A stretch of 64,000 bases of DNA from Streptomyces tendae (GTDB lineage Bacteria > Actinomycetota > Actinomycetes > Streptomycetales > Streptomycetaceae), in assembly GCF_008632955.1 (NCBI RefSeq), contig NZ_CP043959.1, positions 5,332,001-5,396,000 on the forward strand, given 5' to 3'. Below the pieces are notes generated by a model. That model worked only from the letters and a program-made list of their open reading frames with translations, ran no database searches and was not told the origin of the DNA. The translations under genes and the position numbers were made by a program. The first letter of the stretch is position 1. Each line of letters starts with the position of its first letter. Below are positions 44,743 through 53,987 of the stretch, one piece after another.

Positions 44743-45747
44743 TCAGATCGTGAGCTGCTGGTCGTTGCGGTTCAGCCAGCGGCGGTAGAAGGACGTGAAG
44801 ACGATCAGGACGGCCAGCAGCAGCATGCCGTAGGCCGCGGACTCGGCGAACTCGCGCGGCTGCTGTCCGAAGCCGAGCTGGTAGGCCCAGGTCACGAGGA
44901 TCTGGGCGTCCGGGGCGGTGTTGCCGAACAGCAGGAAGATGATCGCGAACTGGTTGAACGTCCAGATGATGCCGAGCAGCACCACGGTGGAGCTGACCGA
45001 GCGCAGGCCGGGCAGGGTGACGTGGCGGAACCGCTGCCAGGCGCTCGCGCCGTCCATCTCGGCCGCCTCGTAGAGGGTGCTGTCGATGGACTGCAGTCCG
45101 CCGAGCAGGGACACCATCATGAACGGCACACCGCACCAGGTGTTGACCATGATGGCCGCGAACCGCTGCCAGAAGGAGTCCTCCAGCCAGGCCGGGGTGG
45201 GCAGGCCGAGGAAGTCGAGGCCGGAGTTGATGATGCCGGCGTCGGCCAGCATGAAGCGCCAGCCGAAGACGGTGACGAAGGTCGGCACGGCCCACGGCAG
45301 GATCAGGACCAGCCGGTAGAAGGTGCGCCCGCGCAGCTTCTGGTTGAGCAGCAGCGCGAGGCCCAGGCCGATGCCGTAGTGCAGGGCGACACAGGCGGCC
45401 GTCCACACGATCGTCCAGATGAAGTGCGACCAGAACCGGTCGTAGGCGGTCTCGCCCCACAGGATCTCGGCGTAGTTGTCGAGGCCGATGAACTTGTAGG
45501 TGGCCTCGATCTCGTTGACGCCGATGGTGCGCGCCGAGTTGAGGCTGTCCGCGTCGGTCAGCGTGAGGTAGAAGCCGTAGACCAGGGGGTACAGCACGAT
45601 GACGCCGAGCACGACGGCCACCGGCGCGATCATGGCGTAGGCGTACCAGTGCTTCTGGTAGGAGTGCTTCAGGCGCTGGCCCGGCCCGGGGCGGGGCGCG
45701 CGGTCACCGCGGCGCTTGCCGGTCGCGCGGTCGATGGCGACTGTCAT
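44743..45747 (-). CDS. malF: Maltose/maltodextrin ABC transporter permease MalF
   Basis: 334 aa, six to seven spans, partner of MalG. The EAA loop is YEAAEMDGASAWQRFRHVTL near 235. PWAVPTFVTVFGWRFMLADA and GIIWTFNQFAIIFLLFG are family motifs. Between malE and malF a 13-bp hairpin (45794-45834) may reduce read-through, giving more binding protein than permease. Confidence 0.95.
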   Translation of the reverse strand: MTVAIDRATGKRRGDRAPRPGPGQRLKHSYQKHWYAYAMIAPVAVVLGVIVLYPLVYGFYLTLTDADSLNSARTIGVNEIEATYKFIGLDNYAEILWGETAYDRFWSHFIWTIVWTAACVALHYGIGLGLALLLNQKLRGRTFYRLVLILPWAVPTFVTVFGWRFMLADAGIINSGLDFLGLPTPAWLEDSFWQRFAAIMVNTWCGVPFMMVSLLGGLQSIDSTLYEAAEMDGASAWQRFRHVTLPGLRSVSSTVVLLGIIWTFNQFAIIFLLFGNTAPDAQILVTWAYQLGFGQQPREFAESAAYGMLLLAVLIVFTSFYRRWLNRNDQQLTI

Positions 45748-45793
45748 GGTTCGGCACCTTCTGGATGATCAAGGAGTACGGCAACAGGCCGGC

Positions 45794-45834
45794 GGCCGCC
45801 GGACCCTCCCCTCCTGGAAGCGGGTCCGGCGGCC
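45794..45834 (-). promoter_or_regulatory. Intercistronic hairpin between malE and malF
   Basis: GGCCGCCGGACCC (45794-45806) pairs with 45822-45834, loop 15. Likely a partial terminator or mRNA stabiliser lowering permease relative to binding protein. Confidence 0.65.
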
Positions 45835-45843
45835 ACCCGGGCA

Positions 45844-47115
45844 TTACTTGCTGAAGTCCGGCACCAGCTTGGTGAACGCGGCCTCCGCGTCGCCCAGGCC
45901 CTTGTCCAGGGACTCCTTGCCGCTGGCGATCTGCGGCAGCTCGTCGTCCATCGGGCCCCACAGGGAGCTGTACTCCGGCAGCGCCGGGCGCGGCTGGGCG
46001 GCCGAGAGGACCGTCTGGTAGCCGGCGATGCCCGGGTCGGCCTTGACCTGGTCGGTGTAGGCGTCGTCGCGCGTCGGCAGCGTGGAGTTCTTCAGCGCGA
46101 TGGTCTCCTGCGCCTTGGCCGAGGTCATGAACTTCACGAACTTCAGCGCGGCCTCCTGCTTCTCCTTGCTGGAGCCGGCGTAGACGGAGAGGTTGTGGCC
46201 GCCGGTCGGGGCGCCCGCCGTGCCGGCGGTACCGGCCGGGACGGTGGCGATGCCGAGGTTGTTCTTGTCCTTGAAGGCGGAGCCCTTGTAGAAGTTGGTG
46301 ATCTCCCACGGGCCCTGGATGATCGAGGCGACCTTGCCGTTGACGAACGCGTCCTGGATGTGGGCGTAGGCGTCGGCGGTCACGTCGGCCTTGTGCAGGC
46401 CCTTGCCCTTGAAAAGGTCCAGCCAGGTGCCGTACGCCTTCTTGGCCTCGGCGGACTTGATGGTGATCTTCTTGGCGTCGGCGTCGACCATGTCGGTGCC
46501 CTCGCCGTACAGGAACGGCTGGGCGTAGTAGCCGGCAGTGGAGCCCCAGTAGCCGTCGACGCCCGTCCTGTCCTTGATGGTGGCGGCGGCCTTCTTCAGG
46601 TCGTCCCAGGTCTTGGGGGCCTCGACGCCGGCCTTGGCGAACAGCGCCTTGTTGTACACGAAGGCGAGGGTGTCCGTGGTGAAGGGGACGCCGTAGGTCT
46701 TGCCCTCGTACTTGGCCTGCTCGAGCAGGTTGGACTTGAACTTGTCCTGCTCGGCGAGGGCCTCGGTGCCGTCCAGCGGCAGGAAGAAGCCCTTCTTGGC
46801 GAAGGCGGGGGTCCAGCCGACCTCGGAGCGCAGCACGTCGGGGGCACCCTTGGAACCGGCGGCGGTGTCGAACTTGTTCTGCGCCTGGTCGAACGGGACG
46901 TTGACGAAGTTGACCTTGATGTCCTTGTTGGCGGCCTCGAACTCCTTGACCAGGGCCTGGTACGTCGGCGCCTCGTTGGTCGCGTTGGAGGTGTCCCACC
47001 AGGTGATGGTGACCGGACCGCCGGCCTTGTCGCCGCTGTCGCTGTCGCCGCCGCAGGCCGTCGCCGCGAGGGCGAGGGACGCCACCAGCGCGGTGGCCGC
47101 TATGCCACGCCGCAT
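45844..47115 (-). CDS. malE: Maltose/maltodextrin-binding lipoprotein MalE
   Basis: 423 aa, extracytoplasmic solute-binding lipoprotein. Lipobox LAATAC with Cys near 21. The type I binding-protein pattern is complete: ITWWDTSN at the start, VNFVNVPFDQAQNKFDTAAG, PDVLRSEVGWTPAFAKKGFF, and the hinge AYAHIQDAFVNGKVASIIQG followed by PWEITNF. First gene of the operon; 326 bp divergent from malR with palindromic operators between them. Confidence 0.95.
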   Translation of the reverse strand: MRRGIAATALVASLALAATACGGDSDSGDKAGGPVTITWWDTSNATNEAPTYQALVKEFEAANKDIKVNFVNVPFDQAQNKFDTAAGSKGAPDVLRSEVGWTPAFAKKGFFLPLDGTEALAEQDKFKSNLLEQAKYEGKTYGVPFTTDTLAFVYNKALFAKAGVEAPKTWDDLKKAAATIKDRTGVDGYWGSTAGYYAQPFLYGEGTDMVDADAKKITIKSAEAKKAYGTWLDLFKGKGLHKADVTADAYAHIQDAFVNGKVASIIQGPWEITNFYKGSAFKDKNNLGIATVPAGTAGTAGAPTGGHNLSVYAGSSKEKQEAALKFVKFMTSAKAQETIALKNSTLPTRDDAYTDQVKADPGIAGYQTVLSAAQPRPALPEYSSLWGPMDDELPQIASGKESLDKGLGDAEAAFTKLVPDFSK

Positions 47116-47441
47116 GAGGTTCTCCTTGAGGGTTAAGCCCGTGAGGCGGGAACGGCCCCGTCTGCCGTCCCGCGAGGTGCCGACTGCGCCGTTGCGGCGG
47201 CCGGGCGACGTGAACGTAACAGCGTTGGAACTTTTCCGAAAGACCTTGCAGAAAAGTTTTGCAAGGACCCTCGACAGTTATGCCGTCGTGACCCGTTCTC
47301 GACCGCCACGCAACCCTGATATCCGCCCGTACGCCGGGGGTTCGGACAGTTGTGCAAGACTCTGCAAGCACTTGCCATCCGTTGCCGCCGGGGGAATCAT
47401 CCGTTGCGGAGCGGACGCCGACCACGACTTGAGGGATCGCG
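47116..47441. promoter_or_regulatory. Divergent malE/malR control region with palindromic operators
   Basis: The best operator is at 47244-47266: CCTTGCA, nine bases, TGCAAGG, about 130 bp before malE. TGCAAG recurs at 47353 and 47363 followed by CACTTGCC, nearer to malR, in line with autoregulation. The motif matches the amylase operator (41770). No gene is in the gap. Confidence 0.72.
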
Positions 47442-48569
47442 ATGAGCCAGCAGCCCACCACGGGCCGTCCCACGGCGCGCACCAGGCGTCCGGTCGGTGT
47501 GCAAGGCGACAATCGGCAGATACAGTCCGGTCCTGTGACCACACGGCTTGCTGATATCGCTGCTCAGGCGGGGGTGAGCGAGGCGACCGTCAGCCGGGTC
47601 CTGAACGGGAAGCCGGGCGTCGCCGCCACCACCCGTCAGTCCGTACTCGCCGCCCTCGACGTGCTGGGCTACGAGCGGCCGGTGCGGCTGCGGCAGCGCA
47701 GCGAGGGCCTCGTCGGACTGATCACCCCGGAACTGGAGAACCCCATCTTCCCGGCCCTGGCCCAGGTGATCGGGCAGGCGCTGACCCGCCAGGGCTACAC
47801 CCCGGTGCTCGCCACCCAGACCCCCGGCGGGTCGACGGAGGACGAGCTGACCGAGATGCTCGTGGACCGCGGGGTGGCGGGCATCATCTACGTCTCCGGA
47901 CTGCACGCGGACACCACCGCCGACATGCAGCGCTACGAGCGGCTGCGGGCGCAGGGCGTGCCGTTCGTGCTCGTGGACGGTTTCTCGCCGAAGGTGCAGG
48001 CGCCGTTCATCTCCCCCGACGACCGGGCCGCGATGGCGCTGGCGGTCACCCACCTCGCGTCCCTCGGCCACACCCGGATCGGGCTGGCCCTCGGGCCCAA
48101 GCGGTTCGTGCCGGTGCAGCGCAAGATAGAGGGCTTCGTGCGGGCGGTGCAGGAGCAGGTGGGGCTCGGCGCGGAGACGATCCAGACGGAGCTGATCCAG
48201 CACTCCCTGTACACGCTGGAGGGCGGTCAGGCCGCCGCCAGCGCGCTGATGGACCGGGGCTGCACGGCCGTGGTGTGCGCGAGCGACATGATGGCGCTCG
48301 GCGCGATCCGGGCGGCCCGGCAGCGTGGTCTCGAGGTGCCGGACGACATCTCGGTGGTCGGCTTCGACGACTCGCCGCTGATCGCCTTCACCGACCCGCC
48401 GCTGACCACGGTCCGCAAGCCCGTCCCGGCGATGGGGCAGGCCGCGGTGCGCACGCTGCTGGAGGAGATCGGCGGAACTCCCGCGCCGCACAGCGAGTTC
48501 GTGTTCATGCCCGAACTGGTGGTGCGCGGTTCGACCGCTTCGGCACCCGGGGACCGCAATCGTCCCTAG
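47442..48569 (+). CDS. malR: LacI-family maltose regulator MalR
   Basis: 375 aa. The HTH is TTRLADIAAQAGVSEATVSR followed by VLNGKPGVAATTRQS; a periplasmic-binding-like sensor domain follows (LITPELENPIFPALAQVIGQ, FDDSPLIAFTDPPLTTVRKP). From ATG 47442 there is a 31-residue basic extension before the HTH, with GAGGGA 5 bp upstream. GTG 47535 gives the standard LacI-type start but has no ribosome site. In S. coelicolor and S. lividans (Reg1) this protein represses malEFG and amylase genes and is released by maltose-related signals. Operators with TTGCAG/TGCAAG lie upstream. Confidence 0.94.
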   Translation: MSQQPTTGRPTARTRRPVGVQGDNRQIQSGPVTTRLADIAAQAGVSEATVSRVLNGKPGVAATTRQSVLAALDVLGYERPVRLRQRSEGLVGLITPELENPIFPALAQVIGQALTRQGYTPVLATQTPGGSTEDELTEMLVDRGVAGIIYVSGLHADTTADMQRYERLRAQGVPFVLVDGFSPKVQAPFISPDDRAAMALAVTHLASLGHTRIGLALGPKRFVPVQRKIEGFVRAVQEQVGLGAETIQTELIQHSLYTLEGGQAAASALMDRGCTAVVCASDMMALGAIRAARQRGLEVPDDISVVGFDDSPLIAFTDPPLTTVRKPVPAMGQAAVRTLLEEIGGTPAPHSEFVFMPELVVRGSTASAPGDRNRP

Positions 48570-48701
48570 GACGGAGAAAGGATCCTTTCCGCCCCTTCCC
48601 GGGGAGGAGACGGACCGCCTCTTCCCGGGGCAGAACATGCGGGCCGGCCCCGACCGGGGGATGATCTGACCGAGAGGTCTTTTCTGGCAGACTCTGTGCA
48701 C

Positions 48702-49574
48702 ATGGGTGACTCGACTGTGACGACGCTGGAGGGCCGTGAACCGGCCGCAGCGATCCCCGTCGAGGAGACGACGGGGACGGGTCGCCTGCGCCGTCTCCGA
48801 GCTCCCCGCCGCCCCCGGCTCTGGTTCGAGATCCTGCTCATCGCGGTGAGTTACGCGACGTACTCACTCGTACGCAACGCGGTGCCCGAACAGCGGGCGG
48901 AGGCCCTGCGCAACGCCGACCTGATCTGGCGGCTGGAGGGCCAACTCGGCACCGCCTTCGAGGAGTCCGTCAACCACGCGGTGAACTCGGTGACCTGGCT
49001 GGTCGTCGGCATGAACTACTACTACGCCACCCTGCACTTCGTGGTGACGCTGGGTGTGCTGGTGTGGCTCTACCGCAGACATCCCGGCCGCTACGCGGCG
49101 ACCCGGCTGGTCCTGTTCGTCACCACCGGCTTCGCCCTGGTCGGCTTCTACCTGTTCCCGCTGGCCCCGCCCCGGCTGATGAACGGCCAGAACTTCATCG
49201 ACACCGTGCTGGTCCACCAGACCTGGGGCTCGATGGCCTCGGGGGACATGAAGAACGTCTCCAACCAGTACGCGGCGATGCCCTCGATGCACATCGGCTG
49301 GTCGCTGTGGTGCGGGCTCACGCTCTTCGCGCTGGCCTCGGTGCCGTGGGTGCGGGTGCTGGGCCTGGTGTACCCGGTGCTCACGCTGGTGGTGATCGTC
49401 GCCACCGCCAACCACTTCTGGCTGGACGCGGTGGGCGGCGTGCTGTGCCTGGCCGTCGGCTACGGCGTCGCGCTCGCCTGGTACGGCCGGCGCCCCTCCG
49501 CACTCCCCCGGCGCGTCCCGGAACCGGCCGCGCCTCCGGCGCCCGAACACGTCCCGCTGCAGAAACAGCCCTGA
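48702..49574 (+). CDS. PAP2-superfamily membrane phosphatase/transferase
   Basis: 290 aa with about six spans. The AUR1/inositol-phosphorylceramide-synthase-like branch of the PAP2 family: YYATLHFVVTLGVLVWLYRR, FPLAPPRLMNGQ, AAMPSMHIGWSLW and ATANHFWLDAVGG contain the catalytic His/Ser set of motifs C2 and C3. Substrate unknown; such proteins act on lipid phosphates at the membrane. ATG 48702 is chosen; a GTG two codons earlier is possible, and the ribosome site is weak for both. Ends 16 bp from the convergent glnE. Confidence 0.87.
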   Translation: MGDSTVTTLEGREPAAAIPVEETTGTGRLRRLRAPRRPRLWFEILLIAVSYATYSLVRNAVPEQRAEALRNADLIWRLEGQLGTAFEESVNHAVNSVTWLVVGMNYYYATLHFVVTLGVLVWLYRRHPGRYAATRLVLFVTTGFALVGFYLFPLAPPRLMNGQNFIDTVLVHQTWGSMASGDMKNVSNQYAAMPSMHIGWSLWCGLTLFALASVPWVRVLGLVYPVLTLVVIVATANHFWLDAVGGVLCLAVGYGVALAWYGRRPSALPRRVPEPAAPPAPEHVPLQKQP

Positions 49575-49590
49575 CGCCCGGGCGCCCCGC

Positions 49591-52500
49591 CTACGCGCCG
49601 CCGTAGAACAGCTCCTCCGCCACGCCCCGGGCGCGGCGGCCCGTACGGCGGTAGGCGTCGAGCATGTCGCCGGCGTGGCCGGGTCCGTAGCCCAGGTAGC
49701 GGCCGACGGCGGCCAGTTCCCGGGGCACGGTGGGGAAGGTGTCCCCCGCGCGGCCCCGGACCAGCATCACCGCGTTGCGTACGCGGGTGGCCAGCACCCA
49801 GGCCTCGTCGAGGGTGCAGGCGTCCTCCTCGGACATCAGCCCGGCCTCCCGGGCGGCGGCCAGCGCCTCGCGGGTGCGGGTCGTCCGCAGCCCCGGCACC
49901 TCGGTGCCGTGCCGCAGCTGGATCAGCTGCACCGTCCACTCCACGTCGGACAGCCCGCCCGGGCCCAGCTTGGCGTGCAGCTTGGGGTCGGCGCCGCGCG
50001 GCAGCCGTTCGGACTCCATGCGCGCCTTCAGCCGCCGGATCTCCCGTACGGCGTCCTCGTCCAGCCCGCCGGCCGGGTAGCGCAGCGGGTCGATCAGCTC
50101 GACGAACCGGCGGCCCAGGTCCACGTCCCCGGCGACCGGCTCCGCCCGCAGCAGCGCGTGCCGTTCCCACACCAGCGCCCAGCGCCGGTAGTACGCCTCG
50201 TACGAGCCGAGGGTGCGCACCAGCGGGCCGGACTTGCCCTCCGGGCGCAGGTCGGCGTCGACCAGCAGCGGCGGGTCGGCGCTCGGCACCTGGAGCAGCC
50301 TGCGCATCTCGGCGACCACCTTGTTCGCCGCCTCGGACGCCTCCCGCTCGTCCACGCCGTCGCGCGGCTCGTGCACGAACAGGACGTCGGCGTCGGAGCC
50401 GTAGCCCAGTTCGTGCCCGCCGAAGCGGCCCATGCCGATGACCGCGAACCGGGTGGGCAGGGTGTCGCCCCAGCCTTCGCGGACCACCGCGCGGAGCGTG
50501 CCGGCGAGGGTGGCGGCGGTCAGGTCGGACACGGCGCCGCCCACCAGGTCCACCAGGGCGCCCTGGTCGGCCTCGGCGGGCTGCGACTCGGTGCCGTAGG
50601 AGCCGACGATGTCGGCGGCGGCCGTGCGGAACAGCTCGCGGCGGCGCACCCCGCGGGCGGCGGTGACACCCTGCACGGCGTTGTCGGCGCGGCGGACCGC
50701 GGCGAGGACCTCCTGTTCCAGGGAGGCACGGGAGCGGGGGGTGAGGCCGCCGCCGTCCCCGTCGCCGAGCAGCGCCACCGCCTCGGGGGCGCGCATCAGC
50801 AGGTCGGGGGCGAGCCGCCCGGCGGACAGCACCCGGGCGAGGTTCTCCGCGGCGGCGCCCTCGTCGCGCAGCAGCCGCAGGTACCAGGGGGTCTTGCCGA
50901 GGGCGTCGGAGACCTTGCGGAAGTTCAGCAGGCCGGCGTCGGGGTCGGCGGAGTCCGCGAACCAGCCGAGCAGCACGGGCAGCAGGGTGCGCTGGATGGC
51001 GGCCTTGCGGGTGACACCGGACGCGAGGGCCTCCAGGTGGCGCAGCGCCGCGGCGGGGTCGGCGTAACCGAGGGCGACCATGCGCTCGCGAGCGGCCTCG
51101 GCGCTGAGCCGGGCCTCGCCGGGGGCGAGCGCGGCGACGGCGTCCAGCAGCGGCCGGTAGAACAGCTTCTCGTGCAGCCGCCGCACCACGGAGGCGTGCC
51201 GCCGCCACTCGCGGGTCAGGGCGGCCACCGGCTCGGTGCGCAGCCCCAGGGACCGGCCGAGGCGCCGCAGGTCGGCCTCGTCCTCGGGGACGAGGTGGGT
51301 GCGGCGCAGCCGGTAGAGCTGGATGCGGTGCTCCAGGGAGCGCAGGAAGCGGTAGGCGTCGTCGAGCTGGGCGGCGTCGGCGCGGCCGACGTAGCCGCCG
51401 GCGGCGAGGGCCTTCAGCGCGTCGAGGGTGGTGCCGCTGCGCAGGGACGCGTCGGCACGGCCGTGCACCAGCTGGAGCAGCTGTACGGCGAACTCGACGT
51501 CCCTCAGTCCGCCGGGGCCCAGCTTGAGCTGGCGGTCGACCTCGGCGGCGGGGATGTTCGCGACGACCCGGCGGCGCATCTCCTGCACGTCGGCGACGAA
51601 GTTGTCCCGCTCGGCCGCCTGCCACACCAGCGGCCTGAGCGCGGCCGTGTACTCCGCGCCGAGCGCGAGGTCGCCGGCGACCGGGCGGGCCTTGAGCAGC
51701 GCCTGGAACTCCCAGGTCTTGGCCCAGCGCTGGTAGTAGGCGAGGTGGGAGGCGAGGGTGCGCACCAGCGGGCCGTTGCGGCCCTCGGGGCGCAGATTGG
51801 CGTCGACGGGCCAGATGGAGCCCTCGACGGTGGTCTCCGAGCAGATCCGCATCATGTGCGAGGCCAGCCGGGTCGCGGCGCGCAGCGCCTTGTCCTCGTC
51901 GGCGTCGCCGGCCGCCTCACCGACGAAGATGACGTCGACGTCGGAGACGTAGTTCAGCTCGTGGCCCCCGCACTTGCCCATCGCGATCACCGCGAGCCGG
52001 CACAGCGCGGCGTCCTCCGGCGCGTCGGCCGCGGCCAGGGCGAGGGCCGCGCGGAGGGTGGCTGTGGCCAGGTCGGCGAGCTCGGCGGCGGTCTGGGAGA
52101 CATCGACGGTGCCGCAGACGTCGCGGGCGGCTATGGACAGCAGGCAACGCCGGTAGGCGACGCGCAGCGACACCGGGTCGGTGACGTCGGCGAGGCCGCG
52201 TTCGAACTCCTCCACGCCGGGGTGCAGGTCGCGCGGCTCGTAGGTGACCAGCGCCTGCCAGTCGCGCGGGTGCCGGGCCAGGTGCTCGGCGAGCGCCTCG
52301 GAGGCGCCGAGCACGCCGAGCAGCCGGTCGCGCAGCGGCTTGGCCGCTATCACGGTGTCCAGCAGCTCCTGGCGGGCGGTGGCCGTCTCCTGCGCCTCCA
52401 GCAGCCGCACCAGTCCGTGCAGCGCGAGGTCGGGGTCGGCGGTGCCGCCGAGGGCGTCCAGCAGCACGGGGTCGTTGCGCACGGGTGCCAGTTCGGGGCT

Positions 52501-52593
52501 GTCGAGGAACCGCTCGGCGTCCGACGGATCGGTGAAGCCGTGCCGCAGCAGCCGTGTGAAGGTACTGCTCCTGCGCCCCGGCGCCGACGTCAT
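49591..52593 (-). CDS. glnE: Glutamine synthetase adenylyltransferase/deadenylyltransferase
   Basis: 1000 aa, full length. Controls GlnA activity by adding or removing AMP on its Tyr. Two nucleotidyltransferase domains are visible: GKCGGHELNYVSDVDVIFVG near 206-225 (deadenylylase half) and GMGRFGGHELGYGSDADVLF near 723 (adenylylase half), each followed by a helical GlnE domain (GPGGLRDVEFAVQLLQL; GPGGLSDVEWTVQLIQL). Its substrate glnA is at the left window edge, with the target Tyr visible. GlnII, in the same window, lacks that site. Confidence 0.97.
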   Translation of the reverse strand: MTSAPGRRSSTFTRLLRHGFTDPSDAERFLDSPELAPVRNDPVLLDALGGTADPDLALHGLVRLLEAQETATARQELLDTVIAAKPLRDRLLGVLGASEALAEHLARHPRDWQALVTYEPRDLHPGVEEFERGLADVTDPVSLRVAYRRCLLSIAARDVCGTVDVSQTAAELADLATATLRAALALAAADAPEDAALCRLAVIAMGKCGGHELNYVSDVDVIFVGEAAGDADEDKALRAATRLASHMMRICSETTVEGSIWPVDANLRPEGRNGPLVRTLASHLAYYQRWAKTWEFQALLKARPVAGDLALGAEYTAALRPLVWQAAERDNFVADVQEMRRRVVANIPAAEVDRQLKLGPGGLRDVEFAVQLLQLVHGRADASLRSGTTLDALKALAAGGYVGRADAAQLDDAYRFLRSLEHRIQLYRLRRTHLVPEDEADLRRLGRSLGLRTEPVAALTREWRRHASVVRRLHEKLFYRPLLDAVAALAPGEARLSAEAARERMVALGYADPAAALRHLEALASGVTRKAAIQRTLLPVLLGWFADSADPDAGLLNFRKVSDALGKTPWYLRLLRDEGAAAENLARVLSAGRLAPDLLMRAPEAVALLGDGDGGGLTPRSRASLEQEVLAAVRRADNAVQGVTAARGVRRRELFRTAAADIVGSYGTESQPAEADQGALVDLVGGAVSDLTAATLAGTLRAVVREGWGDTLPTRFAVIGMGRFGGHELGYGSDADVLFVHEPRDGVDEREASEAANKVVAEMRRLLQVPSADPPLLVDADLRPEGKSGPLVRTLGSYEAYYRRWALVWERHALLRAEPVAGDVDLGRRFVELIDPLRYPAGGLDEDAVREIRRLKARMESERLPRGADPKLHAKLGPGGLSDVEWTVQLIQLRHGTEVPGLRTTRTREALAAAREAGLMSEEDACTLDEAWVLATRVRNAVMLVRGRAGDTFPTVPRELAAVGRYLGYGPGHAGDMLDAYRRTGRRARGVAEELFYGGA

Positions 52594-52758
52594 GCCCGGC
52601 CTCCCTCGTGCCTCGGATCAGGGTCGTACGGCCCTGAGCCTAACCGGAGGACGCGATCACGGCCCCGGAGTGGCCCGCGGTAATGTCCGGGGCCGGGCGG
52701 GGTCTGATGAGGAGACCGCGGGACCGCGGTGCGTCCGTCCGACCGTCGAGGAGTTCCC

Positions 52759-53286
52759 ATGACCGACGTTCCCGACACCCCCGGCACGCCGGAGACCCGG
52801 CCGGACCCGCGGTACAGCGACCCGCGGGCCGGCGCGCCGCCGTGGTCCGAGGTGGAACGGCTGGTCGCCGAGGCGGAGCTGTTCCGGATCTCCACGGTCC
52901 GCCCCGACGGCCGGCCGCACGTCACGCCGCTGCCCGCCGTCCGGTCGGCCGGCGCGCTGCACTTCTGCACCGGGCCGGACGAGCGCAGGCCCGCAACCTC
53001 TTGGGCGACCCGCACGTCGTGCTGACCACCGGCACCAACACCTGGGCGCGGGGGTACGAAAGTGATCGTGGAGGGCCGGGCGACGCGCCTCACCGACGAC
53101 GGGCGTCTGCGCGAACCGGCCGCCGGGTGGGAGGAGAAATACGGCGACTTCTCGCAGTTCGAGGTCCGGCACGGCCATTTCCACCACGGACCGGGGCACG
53201 CCGTGGTGTTCTCGGTGGCGCCGCACACCGTTTTCGGTTTCGGTAAGGGTGAGCCGTTCAGCCGGACGCGGTGGCGGTTCGCCTGA
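52759..53286 (+). pseudogene. Pyridoxamine 5'-phosphate oxidase-like FMN protein with two compensating frameshifts
   Basis: Read across both shifts it gives a normal ~175-aa PNPOx-type protein: SEVERLVAEAELFRISTVRP, DGRPHVTPLPAV, LHFCTGPDER, then ARNLLGDPHVVLTTGTNTWA, then VIVEGRATRLTD to FGFGKGEPFSRTRWRFA. The first shift is at about 52988 (one A too few in CGCAGG); the second, at about 53060, has one A too many in GAAAGTG. Unshifted, the frame stops at 53025. Both are single-A changes in short A-runs, so sequencing error is as likely as a true pseudogene. GAGGAG lies before ATG 52759. Confidence 0.82.
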
Positions 53287-53318
53287 CGCGGTACCCGACG
53301 AAGGAGCCGGAGGCTCTC

Positions 53319-53759
53319 ATGGACATGACCCTCGAAGTGATCCCGCTGCCGGTGAGCGACATCGACCGGGCCCGTGACTTCTACCGGGACAAGGTCGGCT
53401 TCCACGTCGACATCGACCAGGAGGTCATGCCGGGCATGCGCATCGTCCAGCTGACCCCGCCCGGCTCCGGCTGTTCGATCGCCTTGGGCGAGAGCATCTG
53501 GGAGATGACCCCGGGCCCCACCCCGGCCCCCGGCGCGTACCAGGGCCTCCAGCTCTGCGTCGCCGACATCGAGAAGGCCCACGCGGAGTTCGTCGCACGC
53601 GGCCTGGAGATCTCCGAGCCGGTCCGCTACACCGACTCCGACGGCGCCACGTTCATGCACTTCACCGACCCCGACGGCAACGGCTGGGCGGTCCAGGAGT
53701 ACCGCCGCCGCGCGACGGAGCCACTGCACAAGGTCCTGACGGACCAGGCGCAGCAGTAG
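53319..53759 (+). CDS. Glyoxalase/VOC-family protein
   Basis: 146 aa. One betaalphabetabetabeta unit pair: EVIPLPVSDIDRARDFYRDK at the start and YQGLQLCVADIEKAHAEFVA in the second half, ending FMHFTDPDGNGWAVQEY with the usual metal-type Glu. Members are metal-dependent lyases, dioxygenases or resistance proteins; the substrate cannot be told. ATG 53319 follows GGAGCCGGAGG. It lies 32 bp after the frameshifted gene and may share its transcript. Confidence 0.85.
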   Translation: MDMTLEVIPLPVSDIDRARDFYRDKVGFHVDIDQEVMPGMRIVQLTPPGSGCSIALGESIWEMTPGPTPAPGAYQGLQLCVADIEKAHAEFVARGLEISEPVRYTDSDGATFMHFTDPDGNGWAVQEYRRRATEPLHKVLTDQAQQ

Positions 53760-53806
53760 GCGCCGCCGTCGCTTCCCGGTGGGCGACGTCGCCACTTCCC
53801 GGTGTG

Positions 53807-53831
53807 GCGCCGCCCGGTGACCGGGCGGCGC
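53807..53831 (+). terminator. Terminator after the VOC gene
   Basis: GCGCCGCCCGG (53807-53817) pairs with 53821-53831 around TGA; the flanks GTGTG and GACAC extend the stem. Confidence 0.75.
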
Positions 53832-53987
53832 GACACCAATCCCCTCGAAGTGTGTCAAACCGGCTTATAGGGCCACCCGTGCAGTGAACGGACGGCCACG
53901 TGTGCGGCCCGGAGCGCGACCTCCGGCCCACACCGGGCCCACGGGGGCACGGGCCGCACGCACACACTCGATGAGGGGAACACGCCG

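Noticed and set aside
48570..48695. Inverted CTTCCCGGGG repeats as a regulatory site
   Set aside because: Low-complexity GC repeats after malR; arms are short and imperfect, and no clear role can be supported.
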